DNA from: Cylindrodendrum hubeiense
Taxonomy: Eukaryota; Ascomycota; Sordariomycetes; Hypocreales; Nectriaceae
DNA length: 23,810 bases
Assembly: GCA_014621425.1 (NCBI GenBank)
Contig: JAANBB010000539.1
Location: 1 to 23,810, forward strand
Reading direction: 5' to 3'
The stretch's first letter is position 1, and each line of letters starts with the position of its first letter. The translations under genes and the position numbers were made by a program. Positions 1-10,354 of this stretch are shown one piece after another. The notes beneath the pieces were generated by a model. That model made no database searches. It saw only the letters and a list, made by a program, of their open reading frames with translations, and was not told where the DNA came from.

Positions 1-175
1 TGGTTGTTGTCGTGACAGTTGGCACATCATAGGTTGGCACATCATAAGTTGGCGTATCATAGTCTGTGGATGTGGAAACAGAGACACTCAGAGTTGTAGA
101 GTCGGTAGGAGTATCATATGCGGTGGTTGTTGTTGTGACGGTTGGCACATCATAAGTTGGCACATCAATAGTTGT
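1..175 (-). repeat. 15-bp coding repeat (Tyr-Asp-Val-Pro-Thr units)
   Basis: A 15-bp unit, GTTGGCACATCATAA and close variants on the plus strand, occurs three times in tandem at about 18-62 and again, partly degenerate, at about 139-172. In the minus-strand frame each copy encodes Y-D-V/T-P-T. A second shared piece, TGGTTGTTGT(C/T)GTGACRGTTGGCACATC, occurs at 1-28 and 122-148, so a larger unit of about 120 bp also appears duplicated. Such in-frame repeats are common in fungal cell-wall proteins and change length easily. Confidence 0.7.
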
Positions 176-432
176 GGATGTATCCGGCACGGTAGTGCCA
201 GGGACAGTAGCAGTTGTCGTTATTGACTGATGGCAGCCGCAATGTTCGTCCCAAGTCATGCTTGGCCCTGGTGGTGGTGGATAGTAATGGCTCGGGGATG
301 ATGTTTTTTTTTCTGGTATGGAGTTTCGTCTTGGTTGCCGCGGCGTTCAGCTTGAGGCAGGTTGGGGTCTCTGTGGGCTGAGACCTCAGCAGCCAAGGCG
401 CCCGCCAGGCATAGAGCCGTCAGGAACCGCAT
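1..432 (-). CDS. Secreted Thr/Pro-rich repeat protein, 5' part, with a frameshift in a poly-A run
   Basis: This is the N-terminal part of a minus-strand gene that continues past position 1. The ATG at 432 opens a typical signal peptide (MRFLTALCLAGALAAEVSA), followed by a polar stretch. The frame reads to a run of nine A (304-312 on the plus strand). In the sequence as given it then stops at 256-258. One extra A, or two fewer, would move the reading into a frame that is open to the window edge. That frame gives a Ser/Pro/Tyr segment, a short block with DEHCGC, and then Thr-rich sequence with a repeated P-T-Y-D-V unit. The pattern suits a heavily O-glycosylated cell-wall or extracellular protein; no enzyme domain is visible. 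The only GT in the first exon (GTCTCA) is a poor donor, so an intron does not easily explain the shift. The break may be a homopolymer sequencing error or a real mutation. Confidence 0.6.
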
Positions 433-948
433 GGCTGTCAAGAACCGCGAAACACAGCGAGTGAAAGAGACGACGCGGAAGCTTGCGAGGAGGGGACAAG
501 CGAACGTGGAAGAAAGAGCGTCTCACGTTGAAGGCCGGGCCTTTGTTGTCGATGTTAGTCTGGACTGACAAGAACAGAGAGGAGGTGGGAATGCGTCACC
601 GTACCAAGACGAGCATATGTACAAATGATGGATGGGTCAGGCTGAGAGTGGGAGCCGGGTGGCTGAGCCAGGTAGCCCTACGAACTGCCGACGACGGGAA
701 GGACTCGCACCACTTGGCCCAATTCCCCAATTGGTTGTTATTTTCTCCTTTCCTCACAAGCCACTTGAAAGGACCAGGGTGGCAGGGGGAGCTGATGTGT
801 AGCCAGGGCGTGGGGCGGAGGCGTAATGTGGTGCCAATGCCGTCAACCAAAGTCTCGATGCCAACGTGGTGAGGCGAGTGAACAAGGGCAGACAAGGGAC
901 TGACGGTGCTGCTCGCAAGCCTGGCACGGACAAAGCACAGCAGCGGAT

Positions 949-984
949 ATGGGAGCGGAGATGGGAGCGGAGACGGGCTCGGAG
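949..984. repeat. 12-bp tandem repeat, about 3 copies
   Basis: The unit ATGGGAGCGGAG occurs twice exactly (949-960 and 961-972) and is followed by a diverged third copy, ACGGGCTCGGAG. It is purine-rich on the plus strand and lies in the presumed promoter of the minus-strand gene at 432. Confidence 0.75.
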
Positions 985-2460
985 ACAATCGCTGACAGTG
1001 AGATTGGAAAATCGCAAGGGCAAGCGAGCGACCTGGGGCGAGGTGCGAGGGCAGCACGAATCTAAATGCTATTATGTGCTCTGCGGTGGAGACGTCGAGC
1101 AGAGCTATCCCAAGCAGCAGCAACAGCAGCAATGCAGCCGGAGCACATGCAGCAAGCACAGCCAGGGGTAGGGGCTGGGACTGGGACCAGCACGTACTCC
1201 GTACTTGTGCGTACGACATCCAAAAGGAGGCAGCAGCACGAAGCAGGAGGTGGTCCCGGAGCTTGGAATAATAGAGCTTCATTGGGCCGATGGCGGCCAT
1301 GGGCCTTGTCGAAAGTGCAAGAGCCTGTGGACGGAACGGGATGGCCGGTACGTTTAGAGTCGACAGTACCACGCACCCAGAACCCAGGGCTCGCCCGCAG
1401 GGCCGTGAGAAAGGCGGGCGAGGCTTGTCATGACATCCATGGCCGGCACCGGTGACGACAACAGGACTAGGTGCGAGGTGCGTCGACGAGAGACCGACAA
1501 GGCCCCCCAGGCCTCCCAGGCCCAGACGTGGTTTGCCCCAGCGGGGCTGTGGACAGGGTCGATCTGACATACACCGGAGAATCGAGTTGATTGGGAAACG
1601 TTCGGTTGGCATCCTTGTCGCAGTCAGCCTAGGACCGAGAGTGGGCGAGTCGAGCGTCGACGGTGACATCGGGGCTCGTAAATTTTGAGTCAAAATCCAG
1701 GCCGTGGTGACTCTGGCTTGTCTAGCAGCCCAGCAGCTCAGCGCTGGGTTGCACAGCACAAGCCATGGCTGTCGTGATCAGCACGGGATAGGCTTGGCGA
1801 CGCGGCGGAGGGTGGGATCTGGGAGTGGACAGCTCGTGTTTGAGCCGCGAGGCTTGGGCGTCGATAGGGATGTGGCCCAGAGACAGGCTGGATAGGCTGA
1901 TGGATAGGCTTCATGGCTTCGTGGCTCCGTGGGATGCACCGAGGCGTCGGTCGGGTTGATGCGCCAACAGCCCCGGGGAGCGGGGGAACAATGTGAATGG
2001 TGGATGAAAGATGGATAGTGTGTAGCGGCGGACGGAGGAGTGCGAACATAGGTGCCTACCTTGGGTACCTTGGGTAGTCTGTAGACCTGAAGACCTGTGC
2101 AGATTAGACCTGTGCCTAGGCAGACCTTTACTGCACCCAGTGCACCTGTCGACAGACCGCTGCCAGCCCGAACCAGGTGCCCGCAGCGGGCCACGAGCGC
2201 CACACCAGGCTTCAGGGGTCACATGCCGCGTGATTGGCCGCAGCACCGCCAGACTGTCCCAGCTCCGCCCCCAGTCACAAGCCACGGGCGGTTTCATCAG
2301 TGGACTGCAGAGGCGTGCCCCACCGCCCAGCCTTGTGGCATCGGAGCGAGTGGGGGCATGGCGCCAGGCCCGCTGGAAACCCGCTGGAAAATCCTCTGTA
2401 AGCCAGGTATCCCGTCTGTCTAAGCCTTAAGGCTCGCAACGTGGTCCACCGTCCAGGGCT

Positions 2461-2487
2461 GTCAGGGCCGTCAGGGCCGTCCAGGAC
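2461..2487. repeat. 9-bp tandem repeat
   Basis: The unit GTCAGGGCC is repeated exactly at 2461-2469 and 2470-2478. Related sequences lie on both sides (CCAGGGCT before, GTCCAGGACC after). It is non-coding and no function is visible. Confidence 0.6.
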
Positions 2488-3077
2488 CGTTAGCCCAACG
2501 CCCGGCCAGCTGCCTAGAAGGGAAAGCTTCGCTTCGGAGCGGAGCTCAGACCTGCCGCGACCCCTCTCTGTCTTTGTTCGCCTTTCGCATCTCGTCGTTC
2601 TTTGTTCTTGCACCCAGTCATCTGCGTCATCTGCAACGGGCCATCGTCCCTCCTGTCTCTCTCCCTTGCCTCGCTCTGCATGCTAACCTCGGCCGTGTGC
2701 GCGACTTTTGCTTTGCACATTGCCAAGATTGCCTACAGTACGAGCACTTGCCTACACACCTTGGTGCCGTCGTCGGCCGGACCACACGAGATGCATCCGA
2801 TGGGCAGCGAACGAGGTTGCCAGCTCACCCTCCATGACGGTTGACCCTTCACCCCTGCAGCCCACGACGACGCCTATTTGACAGCCACATCTGCTGGAGG
2901 GTGTCTTGGGGGCTAAATCGGGACCAACTCGGTCCTGCACTGAGTGCAGTCTCTGTGCTGTGAGGGGAAAAGACGTGGAAAAGAGGGGGGCCTCATTGTC
3001 AATTGACATGGATGGTGAGATCGTCCCTTGCCCCCGGTCCTATCCCGGTCCACACCCAGCCTCCAGCCCGTTTGTTT

Positions 3078-3118
3078 CTCAATCCCTCTCCACCCCTCTC
3101 CACCTCTCTCCACATCCC
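3078..3118 (+). promoter_or_regulatory. Pyrimidine-rich CTCTCCAC tract
   Basis: CCTCTCCAC-like units follow each other (CTCTCCACCCC, TCTCCACCTC, TCTCCACATC). CT-rich stretches like this often lie close to transcription starts in filamentous fungi. About 20 bp downstream, the ATG at 3141 opens only a 27-codon frame (stop TGA at 3222-3224), so the tract could mark the start of a long leader or of a non-coding RNA. This is inference from composition only. Confidence 0.3.
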
Positions 3119-4613
3119 AAAGTTCTAAATTCTTATAACCATGGGTCCATGTCTAGGCCTGCTTGCGGCAAGAAATGCGATTTCGGGTAGCCTGGGCCTC
3201 CCGTTGCTGTCACCGTTCGGATGACAGAGTAATCTCGTTCACCTGGGATACCATCACTAGGTCTTATGCCACGTACCTGGTCGGTCCGCCCGTCAAATCT
3301 TCCCGAGCTGCTCCGCTCCAGCTCCCACAGCCCACGCCGTCATGTGGCGGTCTTATTGCAGGGAATCACAATAGAGCCTCCATTTTGTTGTTGGCAACCT
3401 CGAGCCTTTCTCAGCCACCTGCTTCCACCGCCGCGTGGCCCCAGCTTTGCCAGCGCTTTGCTCTCACGACGACCAGGGCCCTGGCCATGTGCGATTCTTT
3501 CTGATCATGTTCGGCCATAACCAGGCCCGCTTTAAGTTGCTGGGGACCTGCTTTGATCACCATGTAGTCATCCTCGGCTGGGACGGCGGCGGTGTCACCC
3601 ACGCTCCCGCTTTGGGGCAGCGGGGTTTCTCAGGTCAGCACTCTTTGGCACGCTCTGGCACCCTCGATGGTTACCTGACGGCGACTGTCGCTGCACTTAT
3701 CCGTTCTTCCGCCCGCATGGTGTCATCCGGAATGCCCTCGCATGCTTACCATTGATTGGTGTGCCCCGTAACGACGTTACAGTCGCAAGTGCTGGACCGT
3801 CGGAGGCTGAGCAGAAAGTCGGGGTCCCTCCCAACACCAGAGAGCTGCCCACCCAGCTACTACCCACCCAGCTCAAGCCTCAAGCCCAGGCCTGGGCAGC
3901 CAATCCCTGATGCCACCGCATCTGCACATTCGGTTCCAAAAGTAGCGTCCTGGGATGCACCGTGGGCTTGGGCGGAGCAGACTGGTCACTGCCATGCATC
4001 CATTCCCCCAGTGATAACCCAGTGATGATGCTGGTTCCCAGGGCTAAGAGGTACGAGGTAAGGTACTCTTGCGCCGGGAGAAACAGCTGACCCTTCAGCC
4101 CTACATCTTCCCCCATCCCCGGCTCATGTGTGGCAAATCTCACTGCCCAAGGACTCTTCCGGCCCGTTCTTATTGTCATCCTCTTAATCTCGTGTCTTAC
4201 TTCCCATTTGCGGCTCGTTGCGGGGGTCTTGTCGTCGACATCTTGCATTGCCGCTGACTCTGCCTGGTCGCCTGGTACGACTCGCATCTCTCTTGAACTA
4301 AGCCTCCGGAGGGCCGAGTCGCTTAGAACTCTAGCCACCGCTACATTTGACCCCCGGCCGTCTGCCTTGCCTGATACCTACCTTCCCGAAGGAGACTTAT
4401 CTCGCCGCCGCCAAACGTTGCCCTCGGCAGACAAACGGGACCGTAATCCGCTCGTTGTTGCTGACAGTCCCCGTGGCGACAAACCATTCGGGTTCTCGAG
4501 GTTGCGACGGCATGGTGTACTAGCATTTCCCTGCATCTAATTTCCATTGAAGCTTTTTCGGGTCCGAGCAACTGNNANTCCATCTGGTAGTTCGTTTGAA
4601 CGCATTCACAATC

Positions 4614-7250
4614 ATGTTCCCCCGTGGCGCATCGCGGGCTCTGCTGGCCGCGGCCGCGGNNACCGCCGTCGCCCAGTTTACCAATNGGNAGGACGGCCAA
4701 ATAAGTACTGAGATATGCACATGGGAGCAGCCAAGAGGTATATGAAACAATACTGAATATAATGAATGGCTCTGACGTTTCGATATAGCCGCTTTGGTTC
4801 GTAACATGATCTATATCGATGGCGGCACCATCTGGTGGATGCCACGGATGGACGACGGCACCACCGGTGCCGTCGTCAACAACGGTTCGTCGTCTCCCAT
4901 TTTGCTCATGATGTTGGCAGGGTCTAACTTTCAAAAGGAAACAACCAAGGTGTTATGCTCAGCTACAACCTAAGTACTCCATTCGACTCGGACTCGAATG
5001 TGACTGGTATTCTTCTCAAGGACAAAATGTCCAAGGCCCGAGGCGGCTCGGGGAACAGCAATGGCGCCGCCCCCAACTTTATCGATGGCGGTATGCTCGC
5101 CAACGACGCCGAGTTCTTTCTCTACGGCGGTGTTTATCTGAGCAACACCGATCTCTACGATGCGCCCGATGCAGACGAGATTCTAGGGTATCAGGCCTAC
5201 CAGTATGGACCAGACAAACCTCTCTGGGAAAAGGGCTTTGGTGATGACAACCTTGACAACGATGTGACTCGGTATGTAGCCTATGGAGCAGCCGTCAACG
5301 CACCGTCCGAGAACAAGGCGTGGTACTTTTCTGGCTTGCGGTCTCCGATTTTCGGTGACATCGTGGACAACCCCCTGAACGACACCACCAAGGCTGTTAA
5401 TGTCTCCGACACCCTGATCGTACTTGACATGGCTGAGCAGCTGAGCGAGACCTGGACAAACAAGACACTCCCGAAAGCTATTGAAGGTCGCTCTAATGCC
5501 GAGGTCGTCTGGGTTCCCGTCGGTAAGGAGGGCATCCTCGTTGTCCTGGGCGGCGTGGTGTATCCTGAATGGGCCGGAACAAGTGGCAAATCATCAAACC
5601 AGAACGCGAGTGTAAGTCTACCTAAATGCTCCCAACTCCATGCGTCATTATATACTGACAGTCCCTTAGGAAGAAGAGAGTCCCAAGTTCATGAGCACCA
5701 TTGACATTTACGACATTGCAAACAACAAGTGGTACCAGCAGCCGACCGAGGACGGGCCCAGTACGAGGGCCCGTGGGTGCGCCGTCGTTGCAGCCGCGTC
5801 CGATTATTCAAGCTTCAACATCTTTTACTATGGAGGTTTTGACGGCATCAGTCCAAAAGAGGCATTCAGCGACGAGGTCTGGGTTCTCTCGCTGCCTTCC
5901 TTCACTTGGACGAAGATCAACGAGGGTAAATCTCTGCACGGCCGCGCTGGCCACAAATGCTTCACGCCCTACGCTGACCAGATGATGGTCTTGGGTGGTT
6001 ATACACCTCTAGCTGGCAGCTCCATTACTTGTCTTGATGGCGGCCCCGTGGTGCTCTTTAACATCTCCAGCGGAGAGTGGATGGATTCATACGATCCGTC
6101 CAAGTACGCTGACTATGGCGTCCACGAGAAGATCCAGTCGAAGATTGGAGGTGATTCTGCAGGTGGCGCAACTGCTACTGAGCCCTCGCCGGATGGTTGG
6201 GCTACATCTGCACTCGGCAAGGTCTTCGAGACATCCTATGACAAGGACAAGATAACCACCTACTATCCATACGCCTCCGCGACCTCTACAGAACGACCCA
6301 TCATCAGCGAGACCTCTGGAAGTGATAGTGACAATAGCGGCGGCGGTGGGGGCTCCGGCCTCCCGAAGTGGGTGGCGCCAGTCCTGGGCGTCGTCCTCGG
6401 CCTCATGCTCGTGACGGGTGCCATCGTCATTTTCTGCCTCTACCGTCGACGAAAGATCTTCCGGAACCGATCTAGCGACGCAGGGACCGAGGATGCCGGC
6501 ATGCGCATCATCTCTTGGATGCGAGGCCAGCCGACAGAGAAGGCCCCAACGGTTACGACCTCGGAGGATACACCAAGAAGCCCAGACATGGAAGAAGCGA
6601 GGGCCATTGGTATAACTCGCTCGCAGGCTGTTCCGATTTCTATTCCTCCCGCCGAAATGGCGGATACGCAGGTTGCTGAGTTGGCCGGTATGTCTTCCAT
6701 CTGTTGCCATAACATCACCTCGCAGAGACTAACATGCACAGATACGTCGCCCCCGGCGGAACTCCACGATACGGGTCTGTCCCCGACAGAAATTATCCAG
6801 AAACACACCCATTTCGCGAAACCACAATCCACCTCTCTGTCAAATCCCTCTTATAGTTCCTACTCCGCAGGCCATGACCACGCCAGCACCGTCTCCCGCT
6901 CCTCCGCAGCGGCGAACAGCGCAGCGGTTGTCTCCACCAACAGCCCAGACGACGTCTCTGCGCGAGTCACCTCGGACCTCTCCGGCATTTCGGAGACGGA
7001 CGCTGCAAATCTTCGACGCATATCTGGCGGTCCCGTTAGCCCGAGGAGCGACATTGTCCCTGACACTCCGGCCGAGGAGGAGAAGACTCCAGGTGATATC
7101 TCCCCGGCGTTGGCATCTCCCACCCCCGTGTCACCGCCGACGGCGGGAGAGAACTCAGGACAGGACTATCTCTCAGCAAGGCCTGCGGTGAGCCCTCTGC
7201 GAAAGAGCGTGTTCCTAGAGAGCGAAGAGGATATGGGCAAGGAGAAATAA
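4614..7250 (+). CDS. Kelch-type single-pass surface protein, five exons, about 806 aa
   Basis: Exons are 4614-4737, 4789-4884, 4938-5611, 5670-6687 and 6742-7250, all with GT-AG introns of 51-58 nt. Branch-like sequences CTGAC, CTAAC and ACTAAC are present, and the phases join exactly. The start at 4614 opens a signal peptide ending near V-A-Q. The ectodomain (about residues 22-525) has kelch-like strands: FFLYGGVY, ILVVLGGVV, FNIFYYGGFDG and MMVLGGYTPL, each a hydrophobic run plus Gly-Gly, with W-containing strands between them. After a Ser/Gly linker comes one membrane helix (about residues 533-556, APVLGVVLGLMLVTGAIVIF), a basic stop-transfer YRRRK, and a Ser/Pro/Thr-rich tail of about 250 residues. 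The topology is type I, with the propeller outside. Related fungal proteins are usually annotated only as kelch-repeat or cell-wall-anchored proteins; the ligand is unknown. Undetermined bases lie in exon 1. Confidence 0.85.
6688..6741 (+). other. 54-nt in-frame intron of the kelch gene (retainable)
   Basis: The donor is GTATGT, the branch-like site ACTAAC lies at 6728-6733 and the acceptor is ACAG. The length is 54 nt, a multiple of three, and the phase-1 reading across it has no stop. Both spliced and retained transcripts would encode full-length protein. Retention adds 18 residues (with three Cys) to the cytoplasmic tail. The strong splice signals favour removal. Confidence 0.7.
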
Positions 7251-8043
7251 GTTTATAAATTGTCGATTCGTAAACGGCGTTGGAGGATTTGCGGCTTGTT
7301 CATGATGGGTGGATGTTTGATGATACACGATCGGACTGGATAGTATGATAGCAACATTCCTTTACTAGTGACGATAATTGTAACTGGCGTAATGATTAAG
7401 AGTACTGCTACTCGCACAACCTACTTTTACTATTCGCACAATCATACATATAGCTAATTCCGTACATATACTATTGCTGCCTCCGTCCTGATGCCTCCGT
7501 TCTGCCACCTTCAGCTGTGGATATACTGCCGGTCGCATAGGTGCCGACTTCAGCATCATCCGCGCTTCCGGATGAGCTACGCCTTACGCCGTGACTGTAT
7601 TTCCCTGCATAATTAGAGCTCATCAGGTGGCGGGAGTTGCCATGAGCCTAACAGCTACGCAACCGACATTGTTTCTACAGCCTAGGGTAGCAGCATGGGA
7701 GGCCATAGCAACGTAGGAAGCAGCACCAACAGAAGCTACTCTCTTAGATTGGGAAAGTTTGTGTGAATAGCAATACTCGGTTTCTATTCAAGACTCGGGG
7801 AACCCCCCCTCTTCTAAACACATTGATCTATGTACTTTTATGACTCTAATGTACCGCCCTTGGTGCATTTGGTCGCATCCTGCTTCCGAGGTTCAGTGCC
7901 CAACAGGTTTAGTACCCGTGATGACATGTCTTTATCCACATCCCTCAAGTCACATCCTGTGACGATGACTGATATAGCCTGTTGTCGGACCTGGGAATAA
8001 AATTCCGGGCCTTTTCAGACTAAATTCTCGATCAAATGGTTTA
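7251..8043. other. Convergent intergenic region, 3' ends of kelch gene and HGH1
   Basis: About 790 bp lie between two convergent stop codons. The sequence is more AT-rich than the genes around it. I find no frame with recognisable content and no RNA gene. It should contain both polyadenylation regions; ATAAAA-like sequence occurs near 7995, close to the HGH1 stop. Confidence 0.6.
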
Positions 8044-9331
8044 TTAGACCTCAACGAGCTCGTCATCTTCATCCAACTCCTCTACCCTGCTTTCGGGGCC
8101 GCTTTCGGGGCCCTTGTCGGTGCCTTTTTCAGGGGCATTTTCGGCATCGTCCTCATCTTGGACTTCATCACTCATGAGCACCTGCACCAGCCGGTCACAC
8201 GCGTCCTGGACGTCCTCGTCTTGGACGTGCATGTGAGTCTCGCGGATGATGGGGTACACCTTGATTTTGCGCAAGAGCTCGCGGCCCGGGAGCGTCGTCG
8301 TCAGCAGCATCAGCGTTTCGACGTGCGTCTGCACGATGTTGTTGTCCGGGTCACGCTTCTTGTCCGGGGGAAGGAGCTGCAGGTCCGCCAACATGTCCAT
8401 GGACTCATCGTCGTCATACTCCTCACTTCCCATGATGGGGAGGAGAATGTAGGGCAGGATGTCAATCTCCTCGTCGGAGAGGAGGGATGGGTGGGATTCG
8501 ATCTCGAAGGCGACGTTCTTGATGGTGCTAGCGACGCCCTTGCGTCGAATGTCCGACTTATGCTCGGTGAAGACCTTGATCTTGGTCAGGGGGAGGACAC
8601 CGTCGTACTTTTGCGTCTCGAGGAAGTACTTCCGGATCTCGATATGCTTGGAAAGATCGGCAAACACGTAGGCTAGATAGTCAAAGTCGGCCTTCTTGTT
8701 GTAGGTTCCGTCCTGGCCCTTGACAAAGAGATCCATCAGCTGGTTGATGACACTGTCATCCGAGCCCAGCTGCTCTGGGGCCTTCTGTTTCCTCGTCATG
8801 ATATCCTTGAGGCCATCCCACTTGGCCAGGTTGGCGAGGAGCATGGCGAGGAAGTTGGCATTGTGCTCATCAGGGCTCTGCGCACTCAGTCAGTTGGGAC
8901 GCTCGATGGCTGTAATCAAGAGGCCACTTACCACTATCCGCGCGAATAGAAAGTCTAGAAACTTTTCATCTGTGGCTAGGTTCTTGAGAACCTCCTGGTC
9001 TCCAGACAGGTTGACCAAGATGTTGACAGCATGCTCGGATACGTTCTGCGCACATCATGAGCCAAAGACGTCGCCTTCTTATTTACATGGGAACTACTCA
9101 CAGGGTGATCCTCCACTAGGAGCTTGAGGTTCTTGACGGGCTGGAGGTCCTCCGCCTTGAAGAGGGCCGGGTCAGTCGTCGAGTAAGGCACGCAATTTAC
9201 GACGGCGACCTGACGGATCTGGGGATTGGGATGGGCGATGAAGCCCACGAGCTGGACAGGGCCTGTGGTCAGCAAGAGCGTCGATGAGAGGAGTGAATAG
9301 GGTCGCGTACTTCTTCCAATTCGGTCGGCAT
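8044..9331 (-). CDS. HGH1: HGH1, eEF2-folding chaperone cofactor, four exons, 372 aa
   Basis: Exons in transcript order are 9311-9331, 9102-9251, 8932-9045 and 8044-8877; introns are 59, 56 and 54 nt. The 7-codon first exon (MPTELEE) joins in phase to L-V-G-F-I-A-H-P-N-P using the acceptor CCAG at 9252-9255. The family is recognised by GVASTIKNVAFE, by DILPYILLPIMG, by LQLLPPDKKRDPD and by HVETLMLLTTTLPGRELLR, as in HGH1/FAM203 (BRP16) proteins. These are armadillo-like helical-repeat proteins. In yeast, Hgh1 helps the chaperonin TRiC and Hsp90 fold translation factor eEF2 in the cytosol. The C-terminus is a very acidic tail with a GPES-type repeat, probably disordered. The gene is divergent from the ribosome-assembly gene ENP1. 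Length matches the family. Confidence 0.92.
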
Positions 9332-10354
9332 CTTGTCTACGCGTGCGCTGGTCCCGGTGACGTCGTGTGGTGCGGGCGACGAGGATGGCGAGAAATTTGA
9401 AGACGGCGATGGAGGGGCATTTTGGTAGTGGGGTCGCCGCCTGAAGTCATCGCTGCTTCAGTGGGCTCGGCGTCATTGGCAGGGGATCGGCGGGTGACTC
9501 TCTCAGCGGGACCCACAGGGCCTTTGGGCATCATGGTGGCGGGGCAAATTTGCACTGCAAGGCACATGGAGGGGACAGGAGTGATGCAATTGCTGACAAT
9601 TCGAGCAAATGGAAGGTCAAGGAGTTGAGTCGATCCATCTAGTTCAAGTCGATTTTGCTCCTTTTTACTCACACGCCATTTTCTGCCTGAACAGCAAGTT
9701 GCCTCGCATGGGTGCATGGGCGCATAGGGAATGCTTACACCCTTTCTCAAGACGAACATTTTGCTCACGTGCTGGAGGCCCACAGCACAAAGACTCAGTG
9801 AAACAAATGATTCAGAACTGCTACCCTCAGCATACAGTAGGTACCTCGGACAAAACCGGTGGCTACTCGTAGGGGAATTTTTGAGACCATTTTCCATATT
9901 AGAGCATATGGTGTTATGGTGATAATAGTTCGATAGATACACGCATAGTCATGTCCTGTTTACACTCAACCACAAATTCCAGGGTAATAGCCGAGAATCA
10001 CTCAAAATCTTACCGTAAAGTAAAATAATTCGGCGAAAATAGGGTTGGTCATCCAAGCACAATCCGTGTAAATCACCATTGCCAAAGAAAGCCTCTAGTA
10101 TATTCAGACTAATTTTAAAACCGGATTATCATTTCGAATCAACAATGATTGATTAACTGACGTCGAGTTGCTGCGGAAAATCGGCGGCAGACCCCGAAGG
10201 CGGTGAGCCACATTTTCTTGTCCAACCGGTGCGCTAAGCCCCATTGAGGAAGAGGGGTGGCCTATCGATAAGGCACAAAATTTTGAAAAATGTCGTGGCT
10301 CCGCTATCTCGACGCCCACACTGTCCATGTCCATACCAACTCAATAAGCCCAAA
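9332..10354. other. Shared divergent promoter region of HGH1 and ENP1
   Basis: This 1.02-kb stretch separates the two start codons. It has no plausible gene. The half nearer HGH1 is GC-rich; the part from about 9830 to 10160 is AT-rich. Close to ENP1 there is a palindromic TATCGATA (10263-10270) and an AAAATTTTGAAAAAT stretch. Confidence 0.55.
10277..10291 (+). promoter_or_regulatory. RRPE-like element upstream of ENP1
   Basis: AAAATTTTGAAAAAT lies about 65-80 bp before the ENP1 ATG. It resembles the ribosomal RNA processing element (A/T-rich AAAATTTT core, GAAAATTTT type) found before yeast ribosome-biogenesis genes. A PAC motif (GCGATGAG) is not seen beside it, so this is a weak call based on sequence similarity and gene function. 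Confidence 0.35.

Larger units (their letters stand above)
433..4613. other. Long gene-poor divergent intergenic region
   Basis: About 4.2 kb separates two divergently transcribed surface-protein genes. All reading frames here are short, overlapping on both strands and without recognisable domains. The longest (596-1759, minus) has promoter-like composition. The region holds local tandem repeats: a 12-bp unit at 949-984, a CAG/CAA run near 1113-1137 and a 9-bp unit at 2461-2487. It also has GGTACC-centred repeats at 2056-2079 and a CT-rich tract at 3078-3118. It probably carries both promoters and leaders. A non-coding transcript cannot be excluded. Confidence 0.5.

Noticed and set aside
1113..1137. 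CAG/CAA run as a coding poly-Q segment
   Set aside because: No supported gene covers it. It is short and lies in the presumed promoter region.
596..1759. Long minus-strand open frame (387 codons) in the large gap
   Set aside because: The product is low-complexity, rich in Leu/Pro/Ser/Arg without domain order, and spans promoter-like pyrimidine-rich DNA of the gene starting at 432. GC-rich composition makes chance open frames common here.
3141..3224. Small 27-codon frame after the CT-rich tract
   Set aside because: It has a fair start context, but no conserved feature, signal peptide or splice continuation supports a real protein.
6087..6710. Minus-strand open frame of 207 codons inside the kelch gene
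   Set aside because: It is antisense to the membrane helix and tail of the kelch protein and has no recognisable content.
8158..8676. Plus-strand open frame of 172 codons inside HGH1
   Set aside because: It is antisense to conserved HGH1 blocks and has no domain of its own.
10263..10270. TATCGATA as a DRE-type promoter element
   Set aside because: DRE is established in insects. I know of no fungal factor for it, so a single palindrome is not enough.
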